From Chloroflexi bacterium HGW-Chloroflexi-8 (lineage in GTDB: Bacteria; Chloroflexota; Anaerolineae; Anaerolineales; Anaerolineaceae): a stretch of DNA of 39,614 bases. The notes under the pieces were generated by a model, which was not told the DNA's origin, did no database searches, and saw only the letters and a list, made by a program, of their open reading frames with translations. Positions 7,988 through 18,455 of this stretch are shown here, one piece after another (the stretch's first letter is position 1; each line of letters opens with the position of its first letter). The stretch covers positions 1-39,614 of the forward strand of contig PHBS01000013.1 in NCBI GenBank assembly GCA_002841995.1. The letters run 5' to 3'. Position numbers and translations under genes: made by a program.

Positions 7988-9214
7988 ATGGATTTACTGC
8001 CCTGGGCGGTCATGGCAATTTTATCTACTCTGACAGGAATCCTTTTGGTCCTGTTTCTGGTCTCATCTCCCTTAAGGATGAGCTTCTTTCTATTTCTTTT
8101 CCTGATTCTACTCGGTGGGGCAATAGCTTGGGCGGTGATCTTTTTCACATCGCCGCAATTATTCTTAGTGATCATCTTTGGTTTGGTTTTTTTCATCGGT
8201 GGTTTTTTAGGTTCGACATTAGGCTTTCTCAATCAAAATGAAAATCGTGATTTACCAATGCTTACCCGTCAACCAGGAGAAAACGGTTTGGGTCACACAG
8301 CGGTGATTTACTTCACTCACGGAGAACCACCCGGATACGATCCATTTCCCTGGTTGGAAACGATTCGTGAATTTGACCATGATAACGTACCATTTATACC
8401 CTTCCCCTTTCGTCCATTCTTTTTCCACGGTATCAGAAAGGAATACTTACAAGCAGGTGGAAGTTCCCATAATCAGATCCATGGCTACATATTTCGTGCA
8501 CTACAGGCTTCTTTTTCCGAAACTGAAAAAGCAAAGTATCGATTTTTTCTTGCTTTCCTGGATAGCAATCCGCGCCCTGATGAAATGGTAATCAAGGCCA
8601 TCAATGAAGGTGCGGATCGAATTATTCTGCTTCCGATTTTCATTACAATATCAAGCCATACACTGGCAGGCCAAGAGATGGTGGCAGCGCTGGATCCAGA
8701 AAAATATGGTGTGATCGTTAAAATGGCTGAACCTTTGTGGAATTCATCCATATTAAGAGAACATTTCATTAAAAAAGCCGAGGTTGCCCGCGGGAACACC
8801 GATAGAGATCAAATTGGAATCCTGCTGGTTGGACATGGACAACCGAAAGCCTGGGATGGAATTTATCCGACTCAAACGGAGCAGGAAAATCTCTACCGGG
8901 ATGGAATCAAACAGACTTTTGTCAGTCAGGGTTACAAAGACGAAAACATTTTTTCTGCCTGGATGAGTTTCAAGAATCCTTCCATTGAAGAAGGATTACA
9001 CGCTTTAACCAGAAACAACATTTCAAAGATTTTGGTTTTCTCGGCCAGTATTAGTGCTGCTTCGTTACATAGTGAAATTGATGTCCCGAATGCAATAAAA
9101 AAAGCCAAAATCAGTCGAAGTATCCAGGTAATAAATATGGGCGCATTCGGAGATCCATTGGATCCACTCGTAATCAACGCAATCCGTGAAAGAATTCTAT
9201 CTTGTGCTGTGTGA
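7988..9214 (+). CDS. Membrane-anchored ferrochelatase/CbiX-like protein
   Basis: The frame is open from 7901, but the ATG at 7988 is preferred: GGAGG lies 11 bases upstream and the protein then starts at its first membrane segment, giving 408 residues. Three hydrophobic segments (about 6-25, 32-52, 57-80) precede a soluble part of two related halves. The first half has YFTHGEPPG (108-115), GGSS (157-160) and LPIFITISSHTLAG with H224 where ferrochelatases have their catalytic His. The second half has LVGHGQP (280-286) and HSEID (361-365), which resembles the ETLEEID block containing the catalytic Glu. Ferrochelatases insert metal into porphyrins; CbiX-type relatives insert it into sirohydrochlorin. 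No other haem or corrin gene is nearby, so substrate and metal are unknown. Confidence 0.72.
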   Translation: MDLLPWAVMAILSTLTGILLVLFLVSSPLRMSFFLFLFLILLGGAIAWAVIFFTSPQLFLVIIFGLVFFIGGFLGSTLGFLNQNENRDLPMLTRQPGENGLGHTAVIYFTHGEPPGYDPFPWLETIREFDHDNVPFIPFPFRPFFFHGIRKEYLQAGGSSHNQIHGYIFRALQASFSETEKAKYRFFLAFLDSNPRPDEMVIKAINEGADRIILLPIFITISSHTLAGQEMVAALDPEKYGVIVKMAEPLWNSSILREHFIKKAEVARGNTDRDQIGILLVGHGQPKAWDGIYPTQTEQENLYRDGIKQTFVSQGYKDENIFSAWMSFKNPSIEEGLHALTRNNISKILVFSASISAASLHSEIDVPNAIKKAKISRSIQVINMGAFGDPLDPLVINAIRERILSCAV

Positions 9215-9311
9215 TCGCTTTTTTTAAAAAAATATTGAGGCTACCTGTTTTCTCAATGCTGTTACAAATTGGCAGTTAAGTTGTGTTTTAAGGTACAAAT
9301 AATAATCACAC

Positions 9312-9342
9312 CAAAAGTCTGACCATGCGTATTAGACTTTTG
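9312..9342. terminator. Candidate bidirectional terminator between convergent genes
   Basis: CAAAAGTCT (9312-9320) and AGACTTTTG (9334-9342) form a perfect 9-bp stem around a 13-base loop. It lies between the ferrochelatase-like gene (plus) and the YajO-type aldo/keto reductase (minus), which converge here. The T-run is part of the stem rather than following it, so efficiency is uncertain. Confidence 0.45.
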
Positions 9343-9453
9343 AACATTGTCCTGGTTGGGGATTACCCCATTATTCCAATTGTTTGCGTTTCAACAATAA
9401 TGGATGTATATAATATCGAATTTTAAGTGATCAACAAACCAGCTTTATTGAAA

Positions 9454-10431
9454 TTACATATGACCCATTATTGGGCGAGGTTGATATGCCTCCTCCAAAA
9501 GTCGGATCTCGTCCGGAGTAAGTTGAACTGATAAAGAAGCGACAGCGTCTTCCAGGTGATGAGGTTTGGTGGCACCTATGATTGGGGCGGTAATAAATGC
9601 TTTAGACAACATCCAGGCTAGAGCCACCTGTGCCATCGGTAGACCGCGGTTTTCAGCCACATCACTTACCCTTTGAGCAGTTATCAAATCTATGTCCGAG
9701 GAATATCGTTTGCCGAACCCTTCTGAGCGAGAACGAAGCGTTTCATTTTGCCAATGTGATGACTTACGCGCCAGCTTCCCTCCAGCTAATGGCGACCAGG
9801 GGATCACAGCGATCTTTTGGTCCTGACAGAGTGGAAGCATTTCCCGTTCTTCTTCCCGGTAAACCAGGTTGTAATGCGGTTGCATGGAAACAAAACGAGT
9901 CCATCCATGCAGATCTGAGGTGAAAAGTGCTTTGGCAAATTGCCAGGCGTACATTGAAGATGCGCCGATATAACGGGCTTTACCAGCCCGTACCACATCA
10001 TTCAATGCTTCAAGTGTTTCCTCGATCGGCGTGTCATAATCCCAACGATGGATTTGATACAGGTCGACATAATCTGTTCTCAGACGTTTTAGACTGGCAT
10101 CAATCGAGCTGAAGATATGTTTACGGGAGAGACCTCGATCGTTGGGACCTTTACCCATCTCAGCGTAGACTTTTGTGGCAATGACCAATTCTTCCCGTGA
10201 AGCGAAATCTTTTAAGGCTTTACCAACAATTTCTTCGCTAGACCCATTTGAATAGACATCCGCAGTGTCAAAGAAATTGATACCTAACTCCAGTGCGTGC
10301 TTAATAAATGGCCGGCTTTGCTCTTCATCCAGCACCCATTGCCAGTGCTCTGACTGAATTCCGTAACTCATACAACCCAGACAAATACGGGAAACTTTTA
10401 GGCCAGTTGATCCAAATCGAACGTATTCCAT
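9454..10431 (-). CDS. Aldo/keto reductase (YajO-like)
   Basis: A 325-residue NADP-dependent aldo/keto reductase with the full catalytic tetrad D55, Y60 (FFDTADVY), K87 (IATKVY) and H128 (YQIHRWD). The N-terminal LGCMSYG and the dipping RWDYDTPIEETLEALNDVV segment are of the IolS/YajO group that reduces aldehydes and ketoses. The start has AGGAG in a good position on the minus strand. It is the last gene of a minus-strand trio (aldo/keto reductase, DUF2255 protein, this gene), with a 106-base gap to the DUF2255 gene. Base composition is visibly more GC-rich than in surrounding intergenic DNA. Physiological substrate unknown. Confidence 0.92.
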   Translation of the reverse strand: MEYVRFGSTGLKVSRICLGCMSYGIQSEHWQWVLDEEQSRPFIKHALELGINFFDTADVYSNGSSEEIVGKALKDFASREELVIATKVYAEMGKGPNDRGLSRKHIFSSIDASLKRLRTDYVDLYQIHRWDYDTPIEETLEALNDVVRAGKARYIGASSMYAWQFAKALFTSDLHGWTRFVSMQPHYNLVYREEEREMLPLCQDQKIAVIPWSPLAGGKLARKSSHWQNETLRSRSEGFGKRYSSDIDLITAQRVSDVAENRGLPMAQVALAWMLSKAFITAPIIGATKPHHLEDAVASLSVQLTPDEIRLLEEAYQPRPIMGHM

Positions 10432-10537
10432 ATTTACTCCTATCCTCTAATTTTGAAATTGAAACGTGAGCTAATTTGATTTGATAGAATCTTGTAGTCA
10501 GGATGGCGCCGGTTGAATTTTTTTTTGCTACAAATAT

Positions 10538-10915
10538 TTACTTTGGAACCAGTTTAATTGTCGCGGCTTGTGCTTTAGGTACTAGCATGGGATTAACATA
10601 TTGTGCTGGGTAGCGCTTGTATTTAGTAAGATAAGCATTGTCGATCTGATCAATGATATCAGTATCGGAAACATCTATAAAGGTAACATCTTTATCCACA
10701 CCACCTGCTTTTATCTGACCGCTGCGGGAAGTCTGAGTACCACGGAACCAGACTGATGAGCGGCCATTGACAGATCGAATATAGAGCTCATCATCGACAC
10801 GTACAACCCAAATTGTCACCAGGTTTCGGAGGGTTCCATTTTGACGTAGGGATGCGATCTGCAATTCATCAGCATTTCCAATCTTATCAAGTTCATTTTC
10901 TGTCCAAAGGCTCAT
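10538..10915 (-). CDS. DUF2255 family protein
   Basis: A 125-residue protein that I recognise as DUF2255: W-x-x-x-E-L at the N terminus, then ELQIASLRQNGTLR, VTIWVVRVDDELYIRSVNGRSSVWFRGT, and FIDVSDTDIIDQIDNAYLTKYKRYP. The strand pattern suggests a flavin-reductase/PNPOx-like split barrel, but the function is unknown. AAAGGAGAATTACCA precedes the ATG. It sits 42 bases downstream of one aldo/keto reductase and upstream of another. In other genomes I remember such proteins near oxidoreductases and small regulators, which fits but does not define a role. Confidence 0.82.
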   Translation of the reverse strand: MSLWTENELDKIGNADELQIASLRQNGTLRNLVTIWVVRVDDELYIRSVNGRSSVWFRGTQTSRSGQIKAGGVDKDVTFIDVSDTDIIDQIDNAYLTKYKRYPAQYVNPMLVPKAQAATIKLVPK

Positions 10916-10957
10916 TGGTAATTCTCCTTTTTTGTAATACAGATTAATGATTTCTGG

Positions 10958-11989
<1,032 letters not shown>

Positions 11990-12028
11990 TCAAAATGACC
12001 AAAAATCACCCTTATATTTATTCTGTAA

Positions 12029-12421
12029 TTAAATTTCAATTTTGACCATTTCTTTCTTTTTTTTCAAAAGTGTATCTTCATACTCCCAAATTTTATAGTC
12101 CAATTAATCCAAAGTAATTTGTATTTCTTTTATCTTTGTTGAAAGCTGCTCACAATGCTCTTTTAAAATATCTCGACGAGCTTCTTTTGTTATTTCATAC
12201 TGTTGAACTAATCCGAAATAATCAATCAATACTTCACTGGGAAAACCAGTTTTCCGCATATATTTAATAAAATCAACCTTTTAAAGATCTGTTTCGTCAT
12301 TTTCCGGATACCACCTTCAGTTCGATGCACCTGTGGGATCAATCCAACACTTTCGAAGTAGCGCAATGGTTCCGAAGAGGTGACATATTTTCACTGAAAT
12401 CTGCAATTTACATATACTCAC
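12029..12421 (-). pseudogene. Decayed MerR-family transcriptional regulator
   Basis: Read on the minus strand, three frames together spell a MerR regulator. One frame gives SICKLQISVKI (from a GTG at 12421), the next gives SSEPLRYFESVGLIPQVHRTEGGIRK, the classic MerR wing (LRYYE-GLI-P-R-GGyR). After a frameshift the third gives VDFIKYMRKTGFPSEVL, then AIDYFGLVQQ-like and EARRDILKEHCEQLSTKIKEIQ, and LDYKIWEYEDTLLKKKK. There are at least two frameshifts and in-frame TAA codons, including one before LDYKIW. MerR proteins of this type commonly sit beside aldo/keto reductase genes and activate them in response to electrophiles. The gene is clearly no longer functional as read, unless sequencing errors caused several independent breaks. 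Confidence 0.8.
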
Positions 12422-12731
12422 TTTTTGCTAATAGTTTAGCACCTGGAATCAACTCCAAGTCAAGTATTGTTCGAAAAACGTGTAACAATTTTAGTGATGA
12501 GGAATGATTTGAAATGAATAATTGAAAGAAAGTTAATAGGTACTAAGATTAATTAATTTCCTGAGGAGACCTTAGAATTTAGATCCATAATTTTTAATGA
12601 TCTTTTTGTCAGGTAGTAATTGATGTAATGTTTGATTTGATATTATTTTTGAAAAGTTGGAAATTCGTGATAACCTTGTTTATGGGATTTATTTTACGAT
12701 CTTTATTTTGAGTTATTAAAACGTTCCAGAA
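12422..12731. other. Intergenic region
   Basis: About 310 AT-rich bases between the MerR relic and the end of the large membrane protein gene. No gene, strong hairpin or promoter was recognised. Confidence 0.4.
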
Positions 12732-14717
12732 TTACGGAGCAAGTTTTTTTAGCTGATCAAATATTTTTTCGTTTCCGCGTGGAATGAGAACATTAACATT
12801 TCGATCCTGTAATGTGTAAACCGGTTCATAGTATTGTAGTAGAGGTAGAATTACTTTATCTACCCATAGGTTATTCTCCACCCAAAATGAATCTTCTGGA
12901 TCCTGAATAATTTCACTTAGTGAATCAATGATAATTGCTGAATATGTTTCTTGCTCAAGTTTTTGATGAAATTTATCCAGATATGGTTTGTTATTTGCCA
13001 TCACCATTTCCATGAGAAAAACTTTCTCATAATCCGGAACCAATTCAATGCCGTGAATATTTCCAAATGATAGCAGTTGTCTCTCAGAGATGAAGAGGAT
13101 TGGACCAGGAAGTTCATTCTTCAGGACATCCAATCCTTTTTGGAGTAATTGAACATTTGCTTTCGCGGATTGGGTATCTTTGATGTTCCAGGAGACGCCA
13201 TTTTGAAAAGTAAAATATAGTGGTACAAATAGAACCGGTATCAATAATAAGAATGGAATTTTGATCTTGTTTTCAATGTAATCTGATTGTGGAACATAGC
13301 GGTAAAAAATCAGATAGGTGGAAATTATTGCAAGGAAAACAAGGTATGCATCCAGATTATGTAAATCGCCACCACCGCCAATCTTCACACTGACGATGAT
13401 TCCTCCCAGTGCAAATATTGCTAGGATGGCTGTAAGTCCCAAAACACGTACCCAATGCCAGTAATATTTCCATCCATTGTGTCGGATAGTTATCCAGGCT
13501 AGGATTACGGAGGGTAATGAAACCAACAAAAAAGCAAGTATGATACCTGGTGTGTAAGTGGAATTGGGTAATAAACGGCTCCAGATCATATAGGAAGAAA
13601 AACTTGAGGAGAATTGAGAAACGTCATTACCTGAGAGCAAGGCATAAATTCGATTGGATAAATAAGCGGTAACGAAACCAGAAACAGCCCATATTGCCGG
13701 TTTCTTCAGATAGATGATCCAATTTCGGTTTAAAACAGGTTCTTCTAACAAATAAATGCTGACAGCTAATAATGCTGGGACAGGATACCAGTTGACTCTA
13801 CTTATTCCGGCCCAAATTGAGGAGAGTAGAACAAAAACCAAGGTTTTCCAAAATGAATCCTTGTTGTAACCCAACATCACGAGAATGACACACCCCATTA
13901 AATGGTAATAGACTGCGCCCTGAAAAAAGAACAAAAACAACCAAAAGGTCAATGCAACCAGATCTGATTGGTTTTTATTGGAAATGCGTCGGGCGACGCT
14001 ATATGCACCTAATAAAGTCATTCCAATCCACAGAAAGATCTGCCAAATTCTGTGCACGAGAATATTTTGGGGTGCAAAGAGAAAAGGAACAGATTGCATT
14101 AGATATCGGGATGGATGTAAAACTGGTAGTGGGTAATTTGATCCATAGATCATTTTAGAAAAATACAATGAGGCATTGTAATAGCGACTGCTTTCTGACC
14201 ATCCTAAAGAAAAAGGATAGGTTTGTATCTCGGGTAAAAAAATCCCGATACGATATAGAACACCTGCAATTAATAAGAGCACGATAAAATTGTTTACCGG
14301 ATTTTTATAATCATTGCTCTTCGCTAAAATCCAGGTACAAGCTCCACAAATTAACACATATAAAGCCATCCGACCAGTACCATTCCAAAGAGCTGTATGA
14401 GGGGTTAAAAATAAGTAAACGGTGGTTCCTAAGAGTAAAACGAGAGTAAGTCCCCAGCTAACAAAACGAGGAATTAAGATTTGACGACTATTTTTCAAAC
14501 CAGGTTTGAAAACAAAAGTAGAAATTAAAAGAATAATAGCCAGAATAATAAAAATCTGAGCAACCCCGGTTGAAGGTAAATTTTTTTGTTGAAGGGATGT
14601 TATCGGTTCGGTAGCCAGAGCTTGCAAGGCAGATCTTTGAACAAAAAAGAACCAAACAGAGAGAAAAAGAAAAACAAATCCAAAATAACGCCAGAAATTT
14701 TCAGATCGAATTTGCAT
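12732..14717 (-). CDS. Large polytopic membrane protein, GT-C-glycosyltransferase-like
   Basis: A 661-residue protein with about a dozen hydrophobic helices over the first 500 residues and a soluble C-terminal domain of about 140 residues (from about SWNIKDTQSAKAN). The layout of many helices followed by an outside domain, and a conserved-looking acidic loop LGWSESSRYYNASLYFSKMIYG after the fifth helix, resembles GT-C glycosyltransferases that use polyprenyl-phosphate sugars. No definitive active-site motif was found, so this is a structural inference. It is co-oriented with, and starts 2 bases after, a flippase-like protein, which suggests the two form one envelope-glycan or glycolipid module. 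Confidence 0.65.
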   Translation of the reverse strand: MQIRSENFWRYFGFVFLFLSVWFFFVQRSALQALATEPITSLQQKNLPSTGVAQIFIILAIILLISTFVFKPGLKNSRQILIPRFVSWGLTLVLLLGTTVYLFLTPHTALWNGTGRMALYVLICGACTWILAKSNDYKNPVNNFIVLLLIAGVLYRIGIFLPEIQTYPFSLGWSESSRYYNASLYFSKMIYGSNYPLPVLHPSRYLMQSVPFLFAPQNILVHRIWQIFLWIGMTLLGAYSVARRISNKNQSDLVALTFWLFLFFFQGAVYYHLMGCVILVMLGYNKDSFWKTLVFVLLSSIWAGISRVNWYPVPALLAVSIYLLEEPVLNRNWIIYLKKPAIWAVSGFVTAYLSNRIYALLSGNDVSQFSSSFSSYMIWSRLLPNSTYTPGIILAFLLVSLPSVILAWITIRHNGWKYYWHWVRVLGLTAILAIFALGGIIVSVKIGGGGDLHNLDAYLVFLAIISTYLIFYRYVPQSDYIENKIKIPFLLLIPVLFVPLYFTFQNGVSWNIKDTQSAKANVQLLQKGLDVLKNELPGPILFISERQLLSFGNIHGIELVPDYEKVFLMEMVMANNKPYLDKFHQKLEQETYSAIIIDSLSEIIQDPEDSFWVENNLWVDKVILPLLQYYEPVYTLQDRNVNVLIPRGNEKIFDQLKKLAP

Positions 14718-14719
14718 GT

Positions 14720-15673
14720 TTAAGAATCCACATTTTTATTTTTGGATAATTCCGTATAGGTGTCTCCGCTTAAAATACTGGAAACAAAAAATGCGCCGGG
14801 CAAACTGCCGATGATCCATAAAGCTCTACAAATAAGTGCAATGCTCAAACTGGTTGCATGTGTTAATCCACCAAAAAGCTGAAAAACACTAGTTATTGAT
14901 ACCTCTTGCAATCCAATTCCATTAATTGAAATTGGCATCAGCGAAATAAAATATGTCAAACTCCACAATCCAACTAATTTCCAAAAAGATATCGACTCTC
15001 CCATTTCGATAACCAGGATTTGAATAATTAGAAATATGCATATCATATGAATAAAAGTAAACAAAAAGGCCAGAATAAGATACTTGGGGTGACGATACCA
15101 ATAGGCCAAAGCTTGCATGATTTTCGAAAATACTTCTTTAATCTTTCTCCAAAAAACCTTACTGCTCATCACGAATCCAAAGGTTTGGCTGACACCGTGT
15201 ATGGAAGATTTATTAATATTCATGAGAGCTGAGAAAGGGGTGATGGCAAATGGTAATGCACATGCCATCCCGGCCATTCCAACCAGGCGGTCAACGATCA
15301 GAGATGCAGCTGCCAAAGAACCACCCACGCCAATCCTTATTGCCCCGGCTAATCGAACAACGTCTCCTCCAATTGTGGAGGGAAGAAAATTAGCTGCGAA
15401 AAGACCTGCAAATGTTAATCTCAAGCTGTCTCGCCAATTGACCTGAATTTTATCAATTTGCAATAACACATGCCAGCGAGCGAAAGTGGCAATACGAGAA
15501 AGAAAAATTAAACCAGTGACCGCCAGAATAGTTCCAAAAGACAACTTGCCCAACGAATGAATTATTTCATCGATTCCGGCAGTTATGATCAGGTAAACCA
15601 TCAAGAGCACCGAAAGAAGGGTGCCGATCCAGCGAATTATTAATTTCCAATTAGTTTGAGGTTTGTTCGACAA
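14720..15673 (-). CDS. Flippase-like domain protein (UPF0104/LPG-synthase TM family)
   Basis: A 317-residue integral membrane protein with about eight helices. Family markers are ARWHVLLQ near residue 65, FAANFLPSTIGGDVVRLAGA (about 91-110) with the conserved FLP-T-GGD-VR core, VDRLVGM, and MPISINGIGLQEVS near the C terminus, where the family has P-G-lG--E. The proposed start is TTG at 15673 with AGGAAA upstream on the minus strand. Relatives include the AglD2/flippase-like and lysylphosphatidylglycerol synthase membrane domains, implicated in moving or modifying lipid-linked substrates. It is upstream of and probably translationally coupled to the GT-C-like gene. Confidence 0.85.
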   Translation of the reverse strand: MSNKPQTNWKLIIRWIGTLLSVLLMVYLIITAGIDEIIHSLGKLSFGTILAVTGLIFLSRIATFARWHVLLQIDKIQVNWRDSLRLTFAGLFAANFLPSTIGGDVVRLAGAIRIGVGGSLAAASLIVDRLVGMAGMACALPFAITPFSALMNINKSSIHGVSQTFGFVMSSKVFWRKIKEVFSKIMQALAYWYRHPKYLILAFLFTFIHMICIFLIIQILVIEMGESISFWKLVGLWSLTYFISLMPISINGIGLQEVSITSVFQLFGGLTHATSLSIALICRALWIIGSLPGAFFVSSILSGDTYTELSKNKNVDS

Positions 15674-16268
15674 CCAGTTTCCTGAGACGAAAAGAGTAAT
15701 ATAATTATTTAGGCCTAAAATAGATTTATTCGATTATAACTTAGATCGAAATTCAACTGATTAAATTTTGTTCAAAATTCTTTATTTGATATTTTTGAAA
15801 ATTACTTTGATCCATGGACAAATCAGATTCATAGTTGCCCTTCGACACAATGCGTGATCTAAGTGTCTTAATTGTTTGCATGTAGACCTGGGGTTTGGGC
15901 GAGGGCTTATTTTTTTTTCCTAATATCACTCCAACTTTGGAATGTAAACTCAATCCTGATTTGTCCTGTGTTATGTGTATTGATGGATCCCATCACATTA
16001 GTGCAGACCCTACCAAAGTATTTTTCAGATCGTTCAGGACTTGGCGTTGCGTTTCGTGCTGGTTATTTTCTATAGACAGGCTGTGGAGCTGGAAGTTCAA
16101 GATACTTTTTTTGATTTTGTAGGTTGACAATAATTCTATCGACTATTAAACATCGCAGTAAAATCCCATTCTTGTGTCCAAACACTATGCTAAAATTTCA
16201 AATAAGACCACGATGATTAAGAAATCTCCAGTAAAGTCGAAGTATATTTCTAAATTCAGGAGCATCTA
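15674..16268. other. Intergenic region, divergent
   Basis: About 595 bases between the divergent flippase-like and GH3 genes. Weak minus-strand frames (about 15753-15953) and plus-strand frames (about 15872-16122) exist but resemble no family I know and lack ribosome sites; they may be relics. A good -35-like TTGACA is at 16124-16129, but the matching -10 is poor. TCAGGAG at 16256-16262 serves the GH3 start. Confidence 0.4.
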
Positions 16269-18455
16269 ATGTCAGATATTTCCTTAAAATTTTCACCTGC
16301 TTACCGCAATCCATCACTAACAATTGACGAACGTGTCGCAGATTTGCTTGGACGAATGACCCTGGAGGACAAAGTTGGTCAACTCATGATGTTGGACGCA
16401 CGTAGCGAGGACCTTTCGTTCATTAACACGCTACAACCCGGTTCCATTCTTCACATACTTGGGGCGAAAGTCAATCGGGCTATAGATCTCGCTGCCCAGA
16501 ATCGATTGGGCATACCCCTGCTCATTGGCGAGGATGGTATCCATGGCCACTCATTCTGGAAAGGTGCTACTATTTTTCCAACACAACTGGCACTTGCTGC
16601 TAGCTGGAATCCAATACTGCTTGAACAAGTTGCCCGTGTCACTGCAGAAGAAATGGCACCAACAGGGATTCATTGGACATTTTCACCCGTACTCTGTCTT
16701 ACAAGAGATCTGCGTTGGGGTCGAACTGGTGAAACATTTGGAGAGGATCCTTTTTTGATCGGTGAATTTGGCTCAGCTTTCATTCGAGGCTATCAAGGCA
16801 AGGGTCTTGAGGATCCTACAGCAGTTCTCGCCACAGCCAAGCACTATGCTGGTTACTCCGAGACGCAGGGCGGTCGCGATGCTTCTGAAGCGGACATCTC
16901 ACGTCGGAAGCTTCGGAGCTATTTCCTACCTCCTTTCGAGTGTGCCGTTCGTGCCGGGGCAATGACTTTTATGACTGGCTACCAGTCGATGGACGGTGTG
17001 CCCTCAACAGCTAACCGATGGCTTCTCCACGATGTATTAAAGGAAGAGTGGAATTTCCAGGGTGTACTTGTGACCGATTGGGATAACGTGGGTCGCCTTG
17101 TTTATGAACAAAAGGTTTGTGCATCTTATTCTGATGCTGCGATTATGGCAATCCGGGCAGGCAATGATATCATGATGACCACACCATTATTCTATGAAGG
17201 ATCCATTGAGGCCGTAAACAGCGGTCGACTGGCTGAATCCGAAATTGACACTCCATGTGCCCGTCTGCTCGCGCTAAAATTCCGTATGGGTCTTTTTGAA
17301 AATCCACGTCGTCCCGACCTTGAGCTTGCTGCCCTCGAGATTGAAAGACCAGATCATCGCGCCATTAATCTTATCGCTGCACGTCAGAGTCTTGTGCTTC
17401 TCCAAAACAACGGTCTGCTGCCGCTGGATCCGGCGAAGGTGAAGTCGATCGCAGTGATTGGTCCCAACGCCGATGATGACCTTCAGCAGCTTGGTGACTG
17501 GTCTCTTGGCTCGTCACAGCATCCACCAGAGGCTGGCAAACATCCACGCGAGAAGACAATGACCGTGCTGGATGGTATTCGTGAACTCGCACCTGCCGGC
17601 ACATCGGTTTACTACGAACGGGGTTGCTCAATTGTTGACGAAGATCTCTCCGGCCTTCCCGCTGCGGTTGAGATTGCTCAACGAGCTGACGTAGTGGTAG
17701 CGGTTGTCGGCGATCACCTGAATTTCATAGGCGAAACCCAAAGTACCGCTACGCTTGAGTTGCAAGGCGGGCAGATTGCTTTGCTGGATGCAATGGAAAA
17801 GACAGGCACACCGGTGATTGTTGTACTTATCAATAGCAAACCACTCGTACTCCCAATGTCTGCCAGGCGTGCTGCAGTGATTCTCGAAGGTTTTAACTCT
17901 GGCATGGAAGGCGGACGTGCGCTCGCTGAGGTGTTATTTGGGCTGCAAAATCCCTCAGGGAAACTCACGATTTCAATCCCGATTCACGTTGGTCAACAGC
18001 CTATTTTCTACAATCAGGTGCGTGGTCAGCATGGCAATCGTTATGCAGATCTTACCCAGGAACCTCTCTTTCCTTTTGGACATGGGCTAAGTTTCACGAA
18101 GTACAGATATTCAAATCTGCATCTTTCCAAAACCAACCTTGTGCACGGTCAATCTGTGGTTGTCACCGTCGATGTTGAAAATATCGGAACCCGGCAAGGT
18201 GATGAGATTGTACAGGTTTATGTCTCCGACATTGTGACTTCGGTAACCTGGGTAAATAAAGCGCTCAAAGGGTTTACCCGTGTATCGCTAACGCCTGGTG
18301 AGAAGAAGTCTGTCCAAATTGAATTGCCATGGCAGGCTTTTCAGCTTGTGGATTCAAAAGGAAATTATGTGGTTGAATCTGGAGGATTTGAGATTCTTGT
18401 AGGTCCGTCATCACGCGATTGCGACCTATTGAAGGTGACATTGCAGGTAGATTGA
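16269..18455 (+). CDS. Glycoside hydrolase family 3 beta-glycosidase
   Basis: A 728-residue GH3 enzyme with the usual three parts: TIM barrel (about 18-330), alpha/beta sandwich (about 365-590) and C-terminal fibronectin-III-like domain (about 630-725). Visible active-site elements are GED (88-90), RDLRWGR (147-152), KHYAGY (191-196), and LVTDWDN with nucleophile D270. GETQSTATLELQGGQ (488-502) carries E489, the likely acid/base. No signal peptide, so it hydrolyses imported oligosaccharides in the cytoplasm. The start has AGGAG in good position. Third codon positions look richer in G and C than in the neighbouring ABC and flavoprotein genes, so later acquisition is possible. Beta-glucosidase is the commonest activity; xylosidase is an alternative. 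Confidence 0.93.
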   Translation: MSDISLKFSPAYRNPSLTIDERVADLLGRMTLEDKVGQLMMLDARSEDLSFINTLQPGSILHILGAKVNRAIDLAAQNRLGIPLLIGEDGIHGHSFWKGATIFPTQLALAASWNPILLEQVARVTAEEMAPTGIHWTFSPVLCLTRDLRWGRTGETFGEDPFLIGEFGSAFIRGYQGKGLEDPTAVLATAKHYAGYSETQGGRDASEADISRRKLRSYFLPPFECAVRAGAMTFMTGYQSMDGVPSTANRWLLHDVLKEEWNFQGVLVTDWDNVGRLVYEQKVCASYSDAAIMAIRAGNDIMMTTPLFYEGSIEAVNSGRLAESEIDTPCARLLALKFRMGLFENPRRPDLELAALEIERPDHRAINLIAARQSLVLLQNNGLLPLDPAKVKSIAVIGPNADDDLQQLGDWSLGSSQHPPEAGKHPREKTMTVLDGIRELAPAGTSVYYERGCSIVDEDLSGLPAAVEIAQRADVVVAVVGDHLNFIGETQSTATLELQGGQIALLDAMEKTGTPVIVVLINSKPLVLPMSARRAAVILEGFNSGMEGGRALAEVLFGLQNPSGKLTISIPIHVGQQPIFYNQVRGQHGNRYADLTQEPLFPFGHGLSFTKYRYSNLHLSKTNLVHGQSVVVTVDVENIGTRQGDEIVQVYVSDIVTSVTWVNKALKGFTRVSLTPGEKKSVQIELPWQAFQLVDSKGNYVVESGGFEILVGPSSRDCDLLKVTLQVD

